Shown one piece after another: positions 41,603 to 50,658 of a stretch of 59,606 bases of DNA. The notes beneath the pieces were generated by a model that did no database searches, had not been told where the DNA came from, and saw only the letters and a program-made list of their open reading frames with translations. How positions within the stretch are numbered: the stretch's first letter is position 1; each line of letters opens with the position of its first letter. This DNA comes from Ignavibacteria bacterium (lineage in GTDB: Bacteria > Bacteroidota > Ignavibacteria > Kapaibacteriales > UBA961). The DNA lies in contig CANLII010000013.1 of the NCBI GenBank assembly GCA_947491315.1, positions 1 to 59,606 on the forward strand, read 5' to 3'. The position numbers and the translations under genes are program-made.

Positions 41603-42861
41603 TATATTCTGTCGAAACGACAGTATGGCTGCAAAACCTTGGGCACATTGATATGTCCGTCTTCCGTTTGATAATGCTCGAGAATGGCGACCATCAAGCG
41701 TGATGTGGCGAGACCACTGCCATTCAATGTATGCAAGAATTCAAGTTTGCCCTGATCATTTCTGAATCTGATATTCGCTCTTCTTGCTTGATAGGATTCA
41801 AAGTTTGAACAACTCGACACTTCAAGCCACTTCTGTTCAGCCGGTGACCAAGCTTCTAAATCATAGGTTTTTGCGCTTGAAAAACTTGTATCTCCACTGC
41901 ACAATTGCAAAACGCGATATGGAATCTCAAGTGCATTTAATACATCTTCCACATCTGTCACGAGTACTTCCAATTCATCATAGGATGTTTCAGGTTTCAC
42001 AAATTTCACGAGTTCTACTTTATTGAATTGATGCACGCGTAGAAATCCCTTTGTATCCTTTCCATAGCTTCCCGCTTCCCTTCTGAAACAAGCGGAGTAA
42101 CCACAATACTTCACGGGTAATTGATCATTTGCGAGTACTTCATCGCGGTGGAAATTGGTAAGCGGAACTTCAGCCGTTGGAATTGCATAGAGACCATCCA
42201 AAGGCATCGCATACATATCCTCTTCCATTTTCGGTAATTGTCCAGTACCACGCATTGAAGCATAATTTGCGAGAAAAGGAGGCAACATTTCTGTATATCC
42301 ATGCTTTTCCAAATGCAAATCGATCATGAAATTGATAAGTGCTCTTTCAAAACTTGCTCCTTTGCCCACATAAAACCCGAAACCGCTACCACTTACTTTA
42401 GCGCCTCTTTCAAAATCAAGAATATTCAGTTGCTTTGAGATTTCAAGATGATTCTTTCTGAATCCTTGTTCAATCGTATCACCTTTGCGGCGCACTTCCA
42501 CATTGTCAGCAGCGCTTTTCCCAATGGGAACAGAAGCATGTATCATATTCGGAATGCGAAGAACTCTATCTTCTATTTGCTCTTCAATCGGGCGAAGAGA
42601 ATCATCAAGAGATTTGATGGTGTCTGAGACAGCGCGCATTTCTTCGATATGCGAAGTTGCATCTTCCTTATTCTTCTTCAAGGAAGCAATTAATTCTGAC
42701 ACGGTATTTCTTTTGCCTTTCAATACTTCCACTTCTTGGATCAATGAGCGTCTTTTCTCATCGAGTACGAGAAGTGCATCTATGTCTGCTGATTCATTCT
42801 TATTGATCACATTTTGTTTGACCACATCGGGATATTCGCGTATGAATTTTACATCAAGCAT
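41602..42861 (-). CDS. serS: Seryl-tRNA synthetase
   Basis: Class II synthetase of 419 residues from the ATG at 42861 (MLDVKFIREYPDVVKQNVIN, the canonical N-terminus). It has the long N-terminal antiparallel coiled coil (about 30-100), then motif 1 (VSGSGFGFYVGKGASFERAL, EMLPPFLANYASMRGTGQLP), motif 2 (CFRREAGSYGKDTKGFLRVH, QFNKVELVKF), and motif 3 (LHTLNGSGLATSRLMVAILE). ADVEAWSP-like YDLEAWSPAEQKWLEVSSCS is also present. The longer upstream ORF start (TTG) is not needed. Confidence 0.97.
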   Translation of the reverse strand: MLDVKFIREYPDVVKQNVINKNESADIDALLVLDEKRRSLIQEVEVLKGKRNTVSELIASLKKNKEDATSHIEEMRAVSDTIKSLDDSLRPIEEQIEDRVLRIPNMIHASVPIGKSAADNVEVRRKGDTIEQGFRKNHLEISKQLNILDFERGAKVSGSGFGFYVGKGASFERALINFMIDLHLEKHGYTEMLPPFLANYASMRGTGQLPKMEEDMYAMPLDGLYAIPTAEVPLTNFHRDEVLANDQLPVKYCGYSACFRREAGSYGKDTKGFLRVHQFNKVELVKFVKPETSYDELEVLVTDVEDVLNALEIPYRVLQLCSGDTSFSSAKTYDLEAWSPAEQKWLEVSSCSNFESYQARRANIRFRNDQGKLEFLHTLNGSGLATSRLMVAILEHYQTEDGHINVPKVLQPYCRFDRI

Positions 42862-42976
42862 TGTATTTGAACCGAAAACTGTGTGAGAATTATATTTCAA
42901 ATTACGGATTTCCCATTGAAACTCTCGAATGGCATATCATATCAAGAGCGTATTTTGCATGCAATTGGAGATAATC

Positions 42977-43915
42977 ATGAGTTTGAATACCAAGCAAAGA
43001 GCTGATTTGTTCATGCTCCTCATCACTTTGATTTGGAGCGGGACATTTGTCATCATCAAGAATGCACTCGACGAAGTGCCACCATTTCTCTACACAGGAT
43101 TGCGTTTTGCATTGGCTTCACTCATTGGTTATGCACTTTGGTTTCGTTCCATGCGTGGAATTACAAAGAAAGAAGTGTTTCAAGGGAGTGTTTTGGGGAT
43201 TTTTTTCGGACTCGGCTTTCTGTCGCAAACATGGGGCTTACAGCATACCACTGTTGCCAACTCTTCTTTCATCACCGGTTCAATGGCAATTTTCACGCCC
43301 ATCGCGGCATATTTGATCGATAAAAGAACCGTCAGTATGTATCAAGTATTGGGCATATTCATTGTGCTCACAGGATTGGCTTTTTTCTCTCAACATGGAT
43401 TTGATGAATGGCAATTTAATGTGGGTGATGCAGCCACTTTATTCTGCGCAGTAATGTGGGGTATGTATATCACATATACAGATAAATTCATGAGAGATGC
43501 CAAGAATATTGCAATATCTTCAGCTCGTTTGACATTGATGCAATTCCTTATCTCATGTCTATTTGCATGTATCGGCTTTATACTCATGGAGGGTCCAATA
43601 TCAAAAATGCCGAGCTTAATCCAAGTAGCATTCAGTTCCACTGATTTTTGGATTGCATTTTTATACACTGCGATTCTAGCTTCAATCGTGGCAACCTATA
43701 TCCAGACGCGATATCAACATGAGACAACACCCGTGAAAGCCGCTCTGATGTTTTCTACCGAACCCGTTACTGCAACATTGCTTGCTGTTATTGTCGGTAT
43801 GGAATATCTTTCCATCGAGAAGCTCCTCATTGGAGCAGTCGTCATCATCGGAGTGTTGATTGCGCAAGCAGAGGATTTCATTCCTTCACTAAAAAAAACA
43901 CATCAAGCTTCTTGA
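42977..43915 (+). CDS. DMT-family transporter (EamA domains)
   Basis: A polytopic inner membrane transporter of 312 residues with ten predicted helices in two EamA repeats (about 10-145 and 160-295). Family marks include LLITLIWSGTFVIIKNAL, PPFLYTGLRFALASLIGYAL, FLSQTWGLQHTTVANSSFIT and, in the second half, STEPVTATLLAVIVGMEYLS. The substrate is unknown; relatives export amino acids or metabolites. GGAG lies 7 nt before the ATG at 42977. It is divergent from serS, and its 3' end overlaps the convergent M16-like gene by 13 nt. Confidence 0.9.
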   Translation: MSLNTKQRADLFMLLITLIWSGTFVIIKNALDEVPPFLYTGLRFALASLIGYALWFRSMRGITKKEVFQGSVLGIFFGLGFLSQTWGLQHTTVANSSFITGSMAIFTPIAAYLIDKRTVSMYQVLGIFIVLTGLAFFSQHGFDEWQFNVGDAATLFCAVMWGMYITYTDKFMRDAKNIAISSARLTLMQFLISCLFACIGFILMEGPISKMPSLIQVAFSSTDFWIAFLYTAILASIVATYIQTRYQHETTPVKAALMFSTEPVTATLLAVIVGMEYLSIEKLLIGAVVIIGVLIAQAEDFIPSLKKTHQAS

Positions 43916-45237
43916 AAGATGATTGTCTCGCCATATTGTTCGAGTATTGGAGACAATATGTCTTGTGCACCGGATGCTGATATAACGCAATGCAATGGCT
44001 TGAAATATGTTTGTTGAATTTCAAACACATCATGTATCTCAGCTTTTGCAATTGTATCGAATTGATCAGCATGATATGTCTTTGGCAGATGATTGAATTC
44101 CAACATTTTCATTCTAGCTGAAATCTGTTGATATGTTTCCATCCCTTGAATCATCGTACCAAGTACATAATTTCTTACTGTTTCAAACTCTTCTTCTTTG
44201 AGTGGAAATTCTCTCATCTTTTGAATTTCCTCGAAAATAAGTTCAATGCCATGGGCAGTGACATCATTACCGATTTGCGTTTGAATATTATAAGTATTCG
44301 CACCTTTTCTTCCATAGTTTTGAGCGAATGCCCCATAGGTATATCCATACACTTCGCGCAATGTATGATTGATTCGTGAGGCAAAATAACCGCCGAAGGC
44401 AGTGCTTGCGATTCGATACAATGCATAATCCGGATGATGTATTCCTATGGATGGAAATGCAATATGCAATGCTGTTTGAACTGCATCAGTTTTTGGAGCG
44501 ATGATGCATTTCATATCATCATTATAGGTGGCTTGCATGATTTCTGGCATGATACCTGTCGTTTTCCAATCCCCAAATGCTTGTTCAAGTAGAGGCATGA
44601 TTTCATCAGGATGACAATTACCGGCGATGGAGAAGAAAGCATCTGGAATTTCAAGAATATGTTGATGCCACTCTTTGCAAGCATTTCTATCTATATGTTT
44701 AATGCTTGACGGTATGCCGAGTCTGGAAGATCCATATGGATGATTCACGAATGATCTCGCGCTCAAAGCACGAGAAGCCAGATACTCAGGATCCATTGCA
44801 TATTGCTCATGTTCAGCAAGCATGAGATCTTTTTTCAATGATATCTCAGATTCTTGAAATTGAGAATCGAAAAGTGTTTCAGACATCAACTCTATGATTG
44901 CATTTCGATGATATGCAAGGCCAATGGACGAGCATTCGAATGAATCCCATGATGCGGAATAAGAGAATGAAACGCCAAGTCGATCTATGAGCAAATTGAT
45001 GTCTCGAGCAGTCTTTGTGGAAGTACCTGTCATCATCAGTCCTGCACAGGCTCTTGACAATCCACTGATTTGTTCGTGGACCGCTCCCGTTCTCATTGTG
45101 AGAGAAATAGAAATAAGCGGACTACTTGCATCATGCAGAAACAATACATTCATACCATTGGATAATTTCCTGCATTCATTTGCCGGAAAAGTAAATATCG
45201 GTTTCTCTGCAGATAATGGTGCGATTGATCTATCCAT
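43903..45237 (-). CDS. M16-family peptidase-like protein lacking the zinc motif
   Basis: A 444-residue protein with both M16 (insulinase/processing peptidase) half-domains: NGMNVLFLHDASSPLISISL, MRTGAVHE, and in the second half YALYRIASTAFGGYFASRIN, HTLREVYGYTYGAFAQNYGR and QIGNDVT. The site where active M16 enzymes have HxxEH (as in GLAHFLEHMLFKGT) here reads GLSRACAGLMMTGT, so both His and Glu are gone. It should be the non-catalytic partner of an M16 pair or a chaperone-like subunit. No active M16 gene is adjacent. There is no signal peptide. AAAGGAG lies 6 nt before the ATG. Confidence 0.88.
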   Translation of the reverse strand: MDRSIAPLSAEKPIFTFPANECRKLSNGMNVLFLHDASSPLISISLTMRTGAVHEQISGLSRACAGLMMTGTSTKTARDINLLIDRLGVSFSYSASWDSFECSSIGLAYHRNAIIELMSETLFDSQFQESEISLKKDLMLAEHEQYAMDPEYLASRALSARSFVNHPYGSSRLGIPSSIKHIDRNACKEWHQHILEIPDAFFSIAGNCHPDEIMPLLEQAFGDWKTTGIMPEIMQATYNDDMKCIIAPKTDAVQTALHIAFPSIGIHHPDYALYRIASTAFGGYFASRINHTLREVYGYTYGAFAQNYGRKGANTYNIQTQIGNDVTAHGIELIFEEIQKMREFPLKEEEFETVRNYVLGTMIQGMETYQQISARMKMLEFNHLPKTYHADQFDTIAKAEIHDVFEIQQTYFKPLHCVISASGAQDILSPILEQYGETIIFQEA

Positions 45238-45358
45238 ATATACTCCTTTGGCTGCAATCTACGAGTTTTGAAAGGAAGTACTTTTCGGAAACTGATCTCT
45301 TGGATTGTAACTATCTTCACCACTTTCCGTAAACGCTGAATAATATTGGAGTTATCAC

Positions 45359-45949
45359 ATGGAAAAAAGAGCATATAGGAATACTCATGACAAGGTTATA
45401 GCCGGTGTTTGCACCGGTCTTGGTGAGTATTTCTCAATTGATCCATTATTCATCAGAATCGTCTTTCTATTATGTTTCTTTGAACCCCCGATTGCCGTCT
45501 TAGGGTATATTGGATTGTGGATAGCCCTTCCCAAGAAGCCTCTGGAGATGCCCATGATTGGCAATCAAGAATCAAGCGATACTTCTTCAAAGACATTTGA
45601 GCAGAGAGCTGAGGAGTTCGGAAGAGAAGCTGAAATCATCGGTGAAAAGTTTGGAAAGGAAGCCGAACAATTCGGTGAAGAATTAGGTAGAAAAGTTGAG
45701 GCAGCGGCTGAGAATCTTGAAGGAAAAATGAAAAATGCATTTGATGATAACAAAGTCACATTCAATCTTACCATAGATTCAAAGCCTAGAAAAGGAAAAG
45801 CACTTGGCTTCATACTCATTGCTCTGGGCGTGATATTCTTGGCTCATAATTATCTCCCTGAGTTTGATTTTGAACGATTCTGGCCGACAATTTTGATTGC
45901 AATTGGATTTTCAATATTGTTTTCAGGCAATAAGGAGAATAAGTCATGA
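45359..45949 (+). CDS. PspC-domain membrane protein with amphipathic linker
   Basis: A 196-residue membrane protein. The N-terminal PspC domain (about 1-60; RNTHDKVIAGVCTGLGEYFS, IDPLFIRIVFLLCF, YIGLWIALP) is followed by a charged helical stretch with repeated F-G-x-E-A-E units (EEFGREAEIIGEKFGKEAEQ), about 77-125. Two C-terminal helices of the LiaI/LiaF (DUF5668) type follow: LGFILIALGVIFLAHNYLPE and FWPTILIAIGFSILF. PspC proteins respond to envelope stress. The next gene starts inside its stop codon (ATGA). Confidence 0.88.
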   Translation: MEKRAYRNTHDKVIAGVCTGLGEYFSIDPLFIRIVFLLCFFEPPIAVLGYIGLWIALPKKPLEMPMIGNQESSDTSSKTFEQRAEEFGREAEIIGEKFGKEAEQFGEELGRKVEAAAENLEGKMKNAFDDNKVTFNLTIDSKPRKGKALGFILIALGVIFLAHNYLPEFDFERFWPTILIAIGFSILFSGNKENKS

Positions 45950-47004
45950 ATCAATTTAGATTTCTTTTTGGATTCTTTTTTATCTCTATCGGTTCATTAC
46001 TTCTTGCTCATAATTTTTATCCATTCTTTGAGTTTGAATCTGTTTGGCGTCTTTGGCCATTAATTCTGCTTTTGCTTGGAGTTTCAACGCTCATCAAACT
46101 AGAAACTGTCAAGAGATTTATCATGTCAGGAATAGGTGTAATTTCAGGCATCATACTATTTGCCGGGATTCATGAAGATAATGATATCGTTAGTATTGAT
46201 GTACATGAAAAATTCTCCGAAGTGAGGGATTCCGTCAGTGTTCCTTTTGATCCAAATCTCAGCGATACTTCATATATTTCCATTTCTGCGGGTGCGGCAT
46301 CAATTGATATCGGAATGAATGAAGATTCTTCTTTGATACTTATTCATAGACATTCTGAAGTATTTGAGAATGATTCCGAGGTAAATGGTGGAAATATTGA
46401 TGAAATTACTACCGAATCATCATTTTCAATAGATCATAAAATTCGTGATGGCATCAATAGAGTGGATCTTGAATTTGGTGGCAATCTCACATTATTTGGC
46501 AATCAGAAGTTAAAGAGAGCAAAAGTATTCCTTCATCCACAAGCATTGTGGAATATAGATATTGATGGTGGAGCAACTTCCATGAATGCTGATCTATCTG
46601 CATTGCGCATTGCTTCTTTGAATCTCGAGGTTGGTGCTTCATCAGTTTCGCTTCGACTAGGCACAATGCAAGATTCTTCATTCTATCATATTGAAGGTGG
46701 TGCTGCTAAATTCCTCATAGAGATTCCTGAAGATGCAGGTTGCAGAATCACTCAAGAATCAGGTTTGTCAAAACATGATTTTCCAAACTTCATCAAGAAA
46801 GCTGATAATGTCTTTGAATCACCCAATTATGCCACATCAAAAAAGAAAATCATATTGGACATTCTAACCGGAATGAGTTCAATCACCGTTCAAATGTATA
46901 AGCAAAAAGCTCCCGAAAAACAAGTAAACAGTATTGATACAAATCGAAAAAAATCACCTGACACGCCCGTAATACAGCCAAATGAGAAGTCAAAACAACT
47001 CTAA
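45946..47004 (+). CDS. LiaF/DUF5668-type membrane protein with beta-helical 'toast-rack' domain
   Basis: A 352-residue protein. Its N-terminal helices (RFLFGFFFISIGSLLLAHNF, WRLWPLILLLLGVSTLI, SGIGVISGIILFAGI) are like those at the end of the PspC protein. The rest is a repetitive beta domain (ISISAGAASIDIGMNEDSSL, NIDIDGGATSMNADLSALRI, LEVGASSVSLRLG), as in LiaF/DUF4097 proteins. A Lys/Pro-rich tail follows. The 4-nt overlap with the PspC gene indicates translational coupling, and the two probably form one envelope-stress unit. A terminator follows at 47011. Confidence 0.85.
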   Translation: MNQFRFLFGFFFISIGSLLLAHNFYPFFEFESVWRLWPLILLLLGVSTLIKLETVKRFIMSGIGVISGIILFAGIHEDNDIVSIDVHEKFSEVRDSVSVPFDPNLSDTSYISISAGAASIDIGMNEDSSLILIHRHSEVFENDSEVNGGNIDEITTESSFSIDHKIRDGINRVDLEFGGNLTLFGNQKLKRAKVFLHPQALWNIDIDGGATSMNADLSALRIASLNLEVGASSVSLRLGTMQDSSFYHIEGGAAKFLIEIPEDAGCRITQESGLSKHDFPNFIKKADNVFESPNYATSKKKIILDILTGMSSITVQMYKQKAPEKQVNSIDTNRKKSPDTPVIQPNEKSKQL

Positions 47005-47010
47005 ACTCAC

Positions 47011-47041
47011 AACTCCGATGCTTTTCATCGGAGTTTTTTTA
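47011..47041 (+). terminator. Rho-independent terminator after the PspC/LiaF-like pair
   Basis: Stem AACTCCGATG (47011-47020), loop CTTTT, stem CATCGGAGTT (47026-47035), then TTTTTA. It separates the pair from the YifB gene. Confidence 0.9.
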
Positions 47042-47088
47042 TCTCATTACATTATCTAAGTTGCATGAGAATTATTTCAGGGGACATC

Positions 47089-48630
47089 ATGTACGCATCG
47101 TTATATTCTGCATCCGTATTTGGCATTGGGGCTTTTCCTGTTCACATAGAAACACATCTTGAAAATGCAGTACCTATGTTTTTGATGGTTGGTCTTCCCG
47201 ATTCCGCCGTCAAGGAATCTCGAGAGAGGGTATCAGCGGCAATCAAACATTCTGAATTACCTTTTCCGCTTAAGAAAATCACCGTCAATCTCGCACCTGC
47301 CGATATACGAAAGGAAGGAAGTGGTTTTGATTTACCCATTGCGCTTGGCATTATCACAGCAATGGGTCATCTCGATCAAGAAGCTCTCGATGATACGGTA
47401 TTCATCGGTGAACTTGCTTTGGATGGTGAGCTTAGACCAATTCATGGAGCATTATCCATTGCATTGATGGCAAAAGAACAAGGCATTAAGAGAATAGTAA
47501 TGCCTAAAGAAAATGCTGAAGAGGCAGGACTCGTGGAATCTGTTGAGATCATACCAATCACATCGCTTCAAGAAGCCATTTCATACTTGAGAAATGAAGT
47601 CACTATCGCTCCGCATCAATCTTCCATTGAAGGATTATTTGAGCAAGTGCATTCAACTGGTATTGACTTTGCTGACATAAAAGGACAAGAACAAGTAAAA
47701 CGCGCTTTTGAAGTTTCTGCGAGTGGGGGTCACAATCTTATTCTCGTTGGTCCTCCCGGCAGTGGAAAGACCATGATTGCGAAAAGATTACCGAGCATAT
47801 TGCCTCCTATGAGCATGGAAGAAGCATTAGAAACAACTAAAATTCATTCTATTGCAGGACAATTACCGAAAGGTATTCCACTTGTGACAATGCGACCCTT
47901 CAGATCTCCGCATCATACCATTTCCGATGCTGCATTGGTTGGTGGTGGCATGGGCGTGGTGAAAGCCGGTGAGATAAGTTTGGCACATCATGGAGTTTTG
48001 TTCCTGGATGAACTACCTGAATTTGCTAGAAATGTATTGGAGGTATTACGCCAGCCTTTGGAGGACAGATCTATTTCCATTTCTCGCACGAAAATGAGCG
48101 TAGAATATCCGGCAAATTTTATGTTGATATGTTCGATGAATCCATGTCCATGCGGACATTTCGGAAATCCGCATCAGCAGTGTACTTGTTCAACGCAACA
48201 GATACAGCGATATATGGGAAGAATTTCAGGGCCATTACTGGACCGCATTGATATTCATGTTGATGTTCCCGCAGTGCGCTACCGTGATTTGTCTGATGCG
48301 CGCAGAGGTGAATCTTCACATGTAGTGCGAGAACGCGTTATAAAAGCCCGAGAGAAACAAAGAACTAGATTTTCTGAGAGAAAGGATTTATTCAAAAATT
48401 CTGATATGCTCGTTGCAGATATTCGAATGTGGTGTGCATTGGACAGTGCTTCTTCTGATTTATTGAATAAGGCAATGAATTCACTAGGATTATCAGCAAG
48501 AGCTTATGATCGCATTCTGAAAGTATCAAGAACCATCGCAGATTTGGCAGATTCCGAACAAATTGGGATTGAGCATGTGAGCGAGGCAATTCAATATAGA
48601 AGTCTAGACAGACAATTTTGGAATGGTTGA
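47089..48630 (+). CDS. YifB-family Mg-chelatase-like AAA+ ATPase (ComM-like)
   Basis: A 513-residue protein with an N-terminal Lon-protease-like fold (about 1-170; GLPDSAVKESRERVSAAIKH, INLAPADIRKEGSGFDLPIA), an AAA+ domain with Walker A LVGPPGSGKTMIAKRLPSIL and Walker B GVLFLDELPEF, FRSPHHTISDAALVGGG, and a cysteine-bearing segment MNPCPCGHFGNP. The C-terminal part is the Mg-chelatase helical domain (GLSARAYDRILKVSRTIADL). E. coli and Haemophilus relatives (ComM) act as branch-migration helicases in natural transformation. Start at 47089 after AGGGGA; the ORF upstream is not conserved. Confidence 0.93.
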   Translation: MYASLYSASVFGIGAFPVHIETHLENAVPMFLMVGLPDSAVKESRERVSAAIKHSELPFPLKKITVNLAPADIRKEGSGFDLPIALGIITAMGHLDQEALDDTVFIGELALDGELRPIHGALSIALMAKEQGIKRIVMPKENAEEAGLVESVEIIPITSLQEAISYLRNEVTIAPHQSSIEGLFEQVHSTGIDFADIKGQEQVKRAFEVSASGGHNLILVGPPGSGKTMIAKRLPSILPPMSMEEALETTKIHSIAGQLPKGIPLVTMRPFRSPHHTISDAALVGGGMGVVKAGEISLAHHGVLFLDELPEFARNVLEVLRQPLEDRSISISRTKMSVEYPANFMLICSMNPCPCGHFGNPHQQCTCSTQQIQRYMGRISGPLLDRIDIHVDVPAVRYRDLSDARRGESSHVVRERVIKAREKQRTRFSERKDLFKNSDMLVADIRMWCALDSASSDLLNKAMNSLGLSARAYDRILKVSRTIADLADSEQIGIEHVSEAIQYRSLDRQFWNG

Positions 48631-48631
48631 C

Positions 48632-50650
48632 TCAATTATCAATTCTTGTATCAACAATTACATCCACGGTTCTTGTGTATAGTCTTCCTTCGGGGAAACT
48701 ATCATCATACAATGCGCTATTACCTTTTGCCGATACAGAAGCTCTTTGTTTCACATTCAGTGATTTCGCAGTTGCATCCGCTCTGTCTTGCGCAAGTTTT
48801 TGATTTGCATTTGCATCACCAAGTCTATCGGTATAACCGGTGATATTGATTGTGGAATTCGGTTTCACATACCCTTTGATGAATTCTATGATATCTGCAT
48901 TCGCATTATTGATATTGCTTGATCGAACATCGAACAGTATCAAAGAAAATGTATTGACTTCGCGGTTTTGCACACGATTGATTTTCTTCTTGTGCAATGT
49001 GACTTGTTCAATGGGCAATTCTCCGTTGATTTCTGCAGAATCTTTCAATGAAGTAAAAGCTTTGAATTGAAATGTGATTGATGTGTCATTCATGAGTTTT
49101 TCACTCATTTCACTTCCGATATACCAATCGATGAATGGTGGAATGACTGTATTGCCGGTGAATCTGCGTAATTCTCTTTCGGATTTACCTGCTGTCAATT
49201 GCCATATATCTACCGTATCGACTTCGACTGTGGGTCTGAAGCGTACAATCGGTGGATTCATTGTTCTGATGGTGTCGAGCGTGATGATTGGCGATATGAT
49301 ATATGCATCATCTGCATTGATTTCCACACGACGATTTTCTTGCGCGCCCATCACGGTTTGCGTATTTGCATGTTTGTCGGGAAGATTTCTGTTCTTGAGA
49401 ATGATTCTTGAATCCGGGATAGTCCAGACTTGTTGCAAATATTGTTTTACTGATTCGGCGCGGCGCAGCGATAGTGTTTTATCACCTTTTTCTTTCTGAA
49501 TATCAGCATTGCAACCTGTCAATGTGAGAATCGCATTTGGTTTTTCCAACATCCGTTTTCCAACAATATTGAGGATATGCAAATATGTTTCTACATGATT
49601 TGGGGTATGAATGAAATCAATGTCAAAGAGCGGTGTATCCGAATGTTCAAGTGTGGCATAACGCTCCGGAATCGTATGCTCACCTTCCTCAAAAAACACG
49701 GCATTCAAAAGAGGCGTCATTAAGAGTGATGAATATTCTTCAATTGTGATATTCACAATATTCTCTTCCTTTGATTGCGCATTCACACTGAATGCAGAGA
49801 GAGATGCTTTGAATCTCTTTGGCTGATAGGGTTTTTCCTCCTCTATAACAGGAAGCGGAGTTATCGGAATTTCGAGAAGAGTTTCGGGAGTGATTGCAGT
49901 GTATGCAATCATGATTCCTGCACGGAGCACATGCAAGGATAGTGATTCTGATGAAGGATCAAAGAGTATTGGATCATTGAGGAAATGGGTATAGGACAAT
50001 TCGGGTCTTAGGAATATGGATTCACTCAGATGAAAATCATGAAATATACCAATCATAGGACCATAGATCATGGATTCAGGAGTGAATGTACCATTACGAC
50101 TATTGCGTATCGTACTTTTCGTGTCTGAGAATATCACTCCTTTTGGAGAGATCAATTCTTCTTCTCCAAAACTTTCCGATTCTTGTTGCATGCGTAATTC
50201 AAAGCCGGCTTTCATTCCAAAACCTGATTGGAATGGTCTCCATGACATTGCCGGTGTGATTCCAACTGAAGGTAAAGTAAATGATATGCGATGTTCGGAT
50301 TGTGCTTCAACGATTTCAAAACCGGTTCCATTGAAGGATAATGCATTTCCGATGGTATTGATTGCAGAGTATGCACCTCTTGCTTTCACATAATCCAAAG
50401 AAAGTCCGATTGTGAAATTCTTATTCAAGGCATGTTCGATGGAGATTCCGAAGAATGGATCCAATTGATGCGATGTACCACTAAATCCCGAACAACAATT
50501 ATCCATTCCGGGTAATTCTTTGAATTGTCCAGTGAATATGGACTGTTGCATACCACCATATATTCCATAGCTCCAAGGCGATCGAATATATTGTGCATTC
50601 ACTGAAAGTGAAAAGCATGTCAATAGCGCAAGATATATGGCTTTACTCAT
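48632..50650 (-). CDS. Outer membrane barrel protein with two OmpA-like domains
   Basis: A 672-residue envelope protein. After a signal peptide (AIYLALLTCFSLSVNAQ) comes an N-terminal beta-barrel-like domain (about 20-265; IYGGMQQSIFTGQFK, FFGISIEHALNKNFTIGLSL). Two OmpA-type peptidoglycan-binding domains follow. The first (about 345-470) has TLTGCNADIQKEKGDKTLSL, RRAESVKQYL and ENRRVEI; the usual GHTD Asp region is altered. The second (about 570-672) has NITGYTDRLGDANANQKLAQ and DRADATAKSL. The start at 50650 has AAGG 6 nt upstream. It begins 8 nt after the lectin/PKD gene, so the two should be co-expressed. Confidence 0.85.
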   Translation of the reverse strand: MSKAIYLALLTCFSLSVNAQYIRSPWSYGIYGGMQQSIFTGQFKELPGMDNCCSGFSGTSHQLDPFFGISIEHALNKNFTIGLSLDYVKARGAYSAINTIGNALSFNGTGFEIVEAQSEHRISFTLPSVGITPAMSWRPFQSGFGMKAGFELRMQQESESFGEEELISPKGVIFSDTKSTIRNSRNGTFTPESMIYGPMIGIFHDFHLSESIFLRPELSYTHFLNDPILFDPSSESLSLHVLRAGIMIAYTAITPETLLEIPITPLPVIEEEKPYQPKRFKASLSAFSVNAQSKEENIVNITIEEYSSLLMTPLLNAVFFEEGEHTIPERYATLEHSDTPLFDIDFIHTPNHVETYLHILNIVGKRMLEKPNAILTLTGCNADIQKEKGDKTLSLRRAESVKQYLQQVWTIPDSRIILKNRNLPDKHANTQTVMGAQENRRVEINADDAYIISPIITLDTIRTMNPPIVRFRPTVEVDTVDIWQLTAGKSERELRRFTGNTVIPPFIDWYIGSEMSEKLMNDTSITFQFKAFTSLKDSAEINGELPIEQVTLHKKKINRVQNREVNTFSLILFDVRSSNINNANADIIEFIKGYVKPNSTINITGYTDRLGDANANQKLAQDRADATAKSLNVKQRASVSAKGNSALYDDSFPEGRLYTRTVDVIVDTRIDN

Positions 50651-50658
50651 TTCATACC

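Noticed and set aside
48632-50650. PorP/SprF-type T9SS membrane protein
   Set aside because: The N-terminal barrel lacks the PorP/SprF opening pattern (Q-D-P-x-F-S-Q-Y...NP) and carries OmpA domains; only a loose functional analogy is kept.
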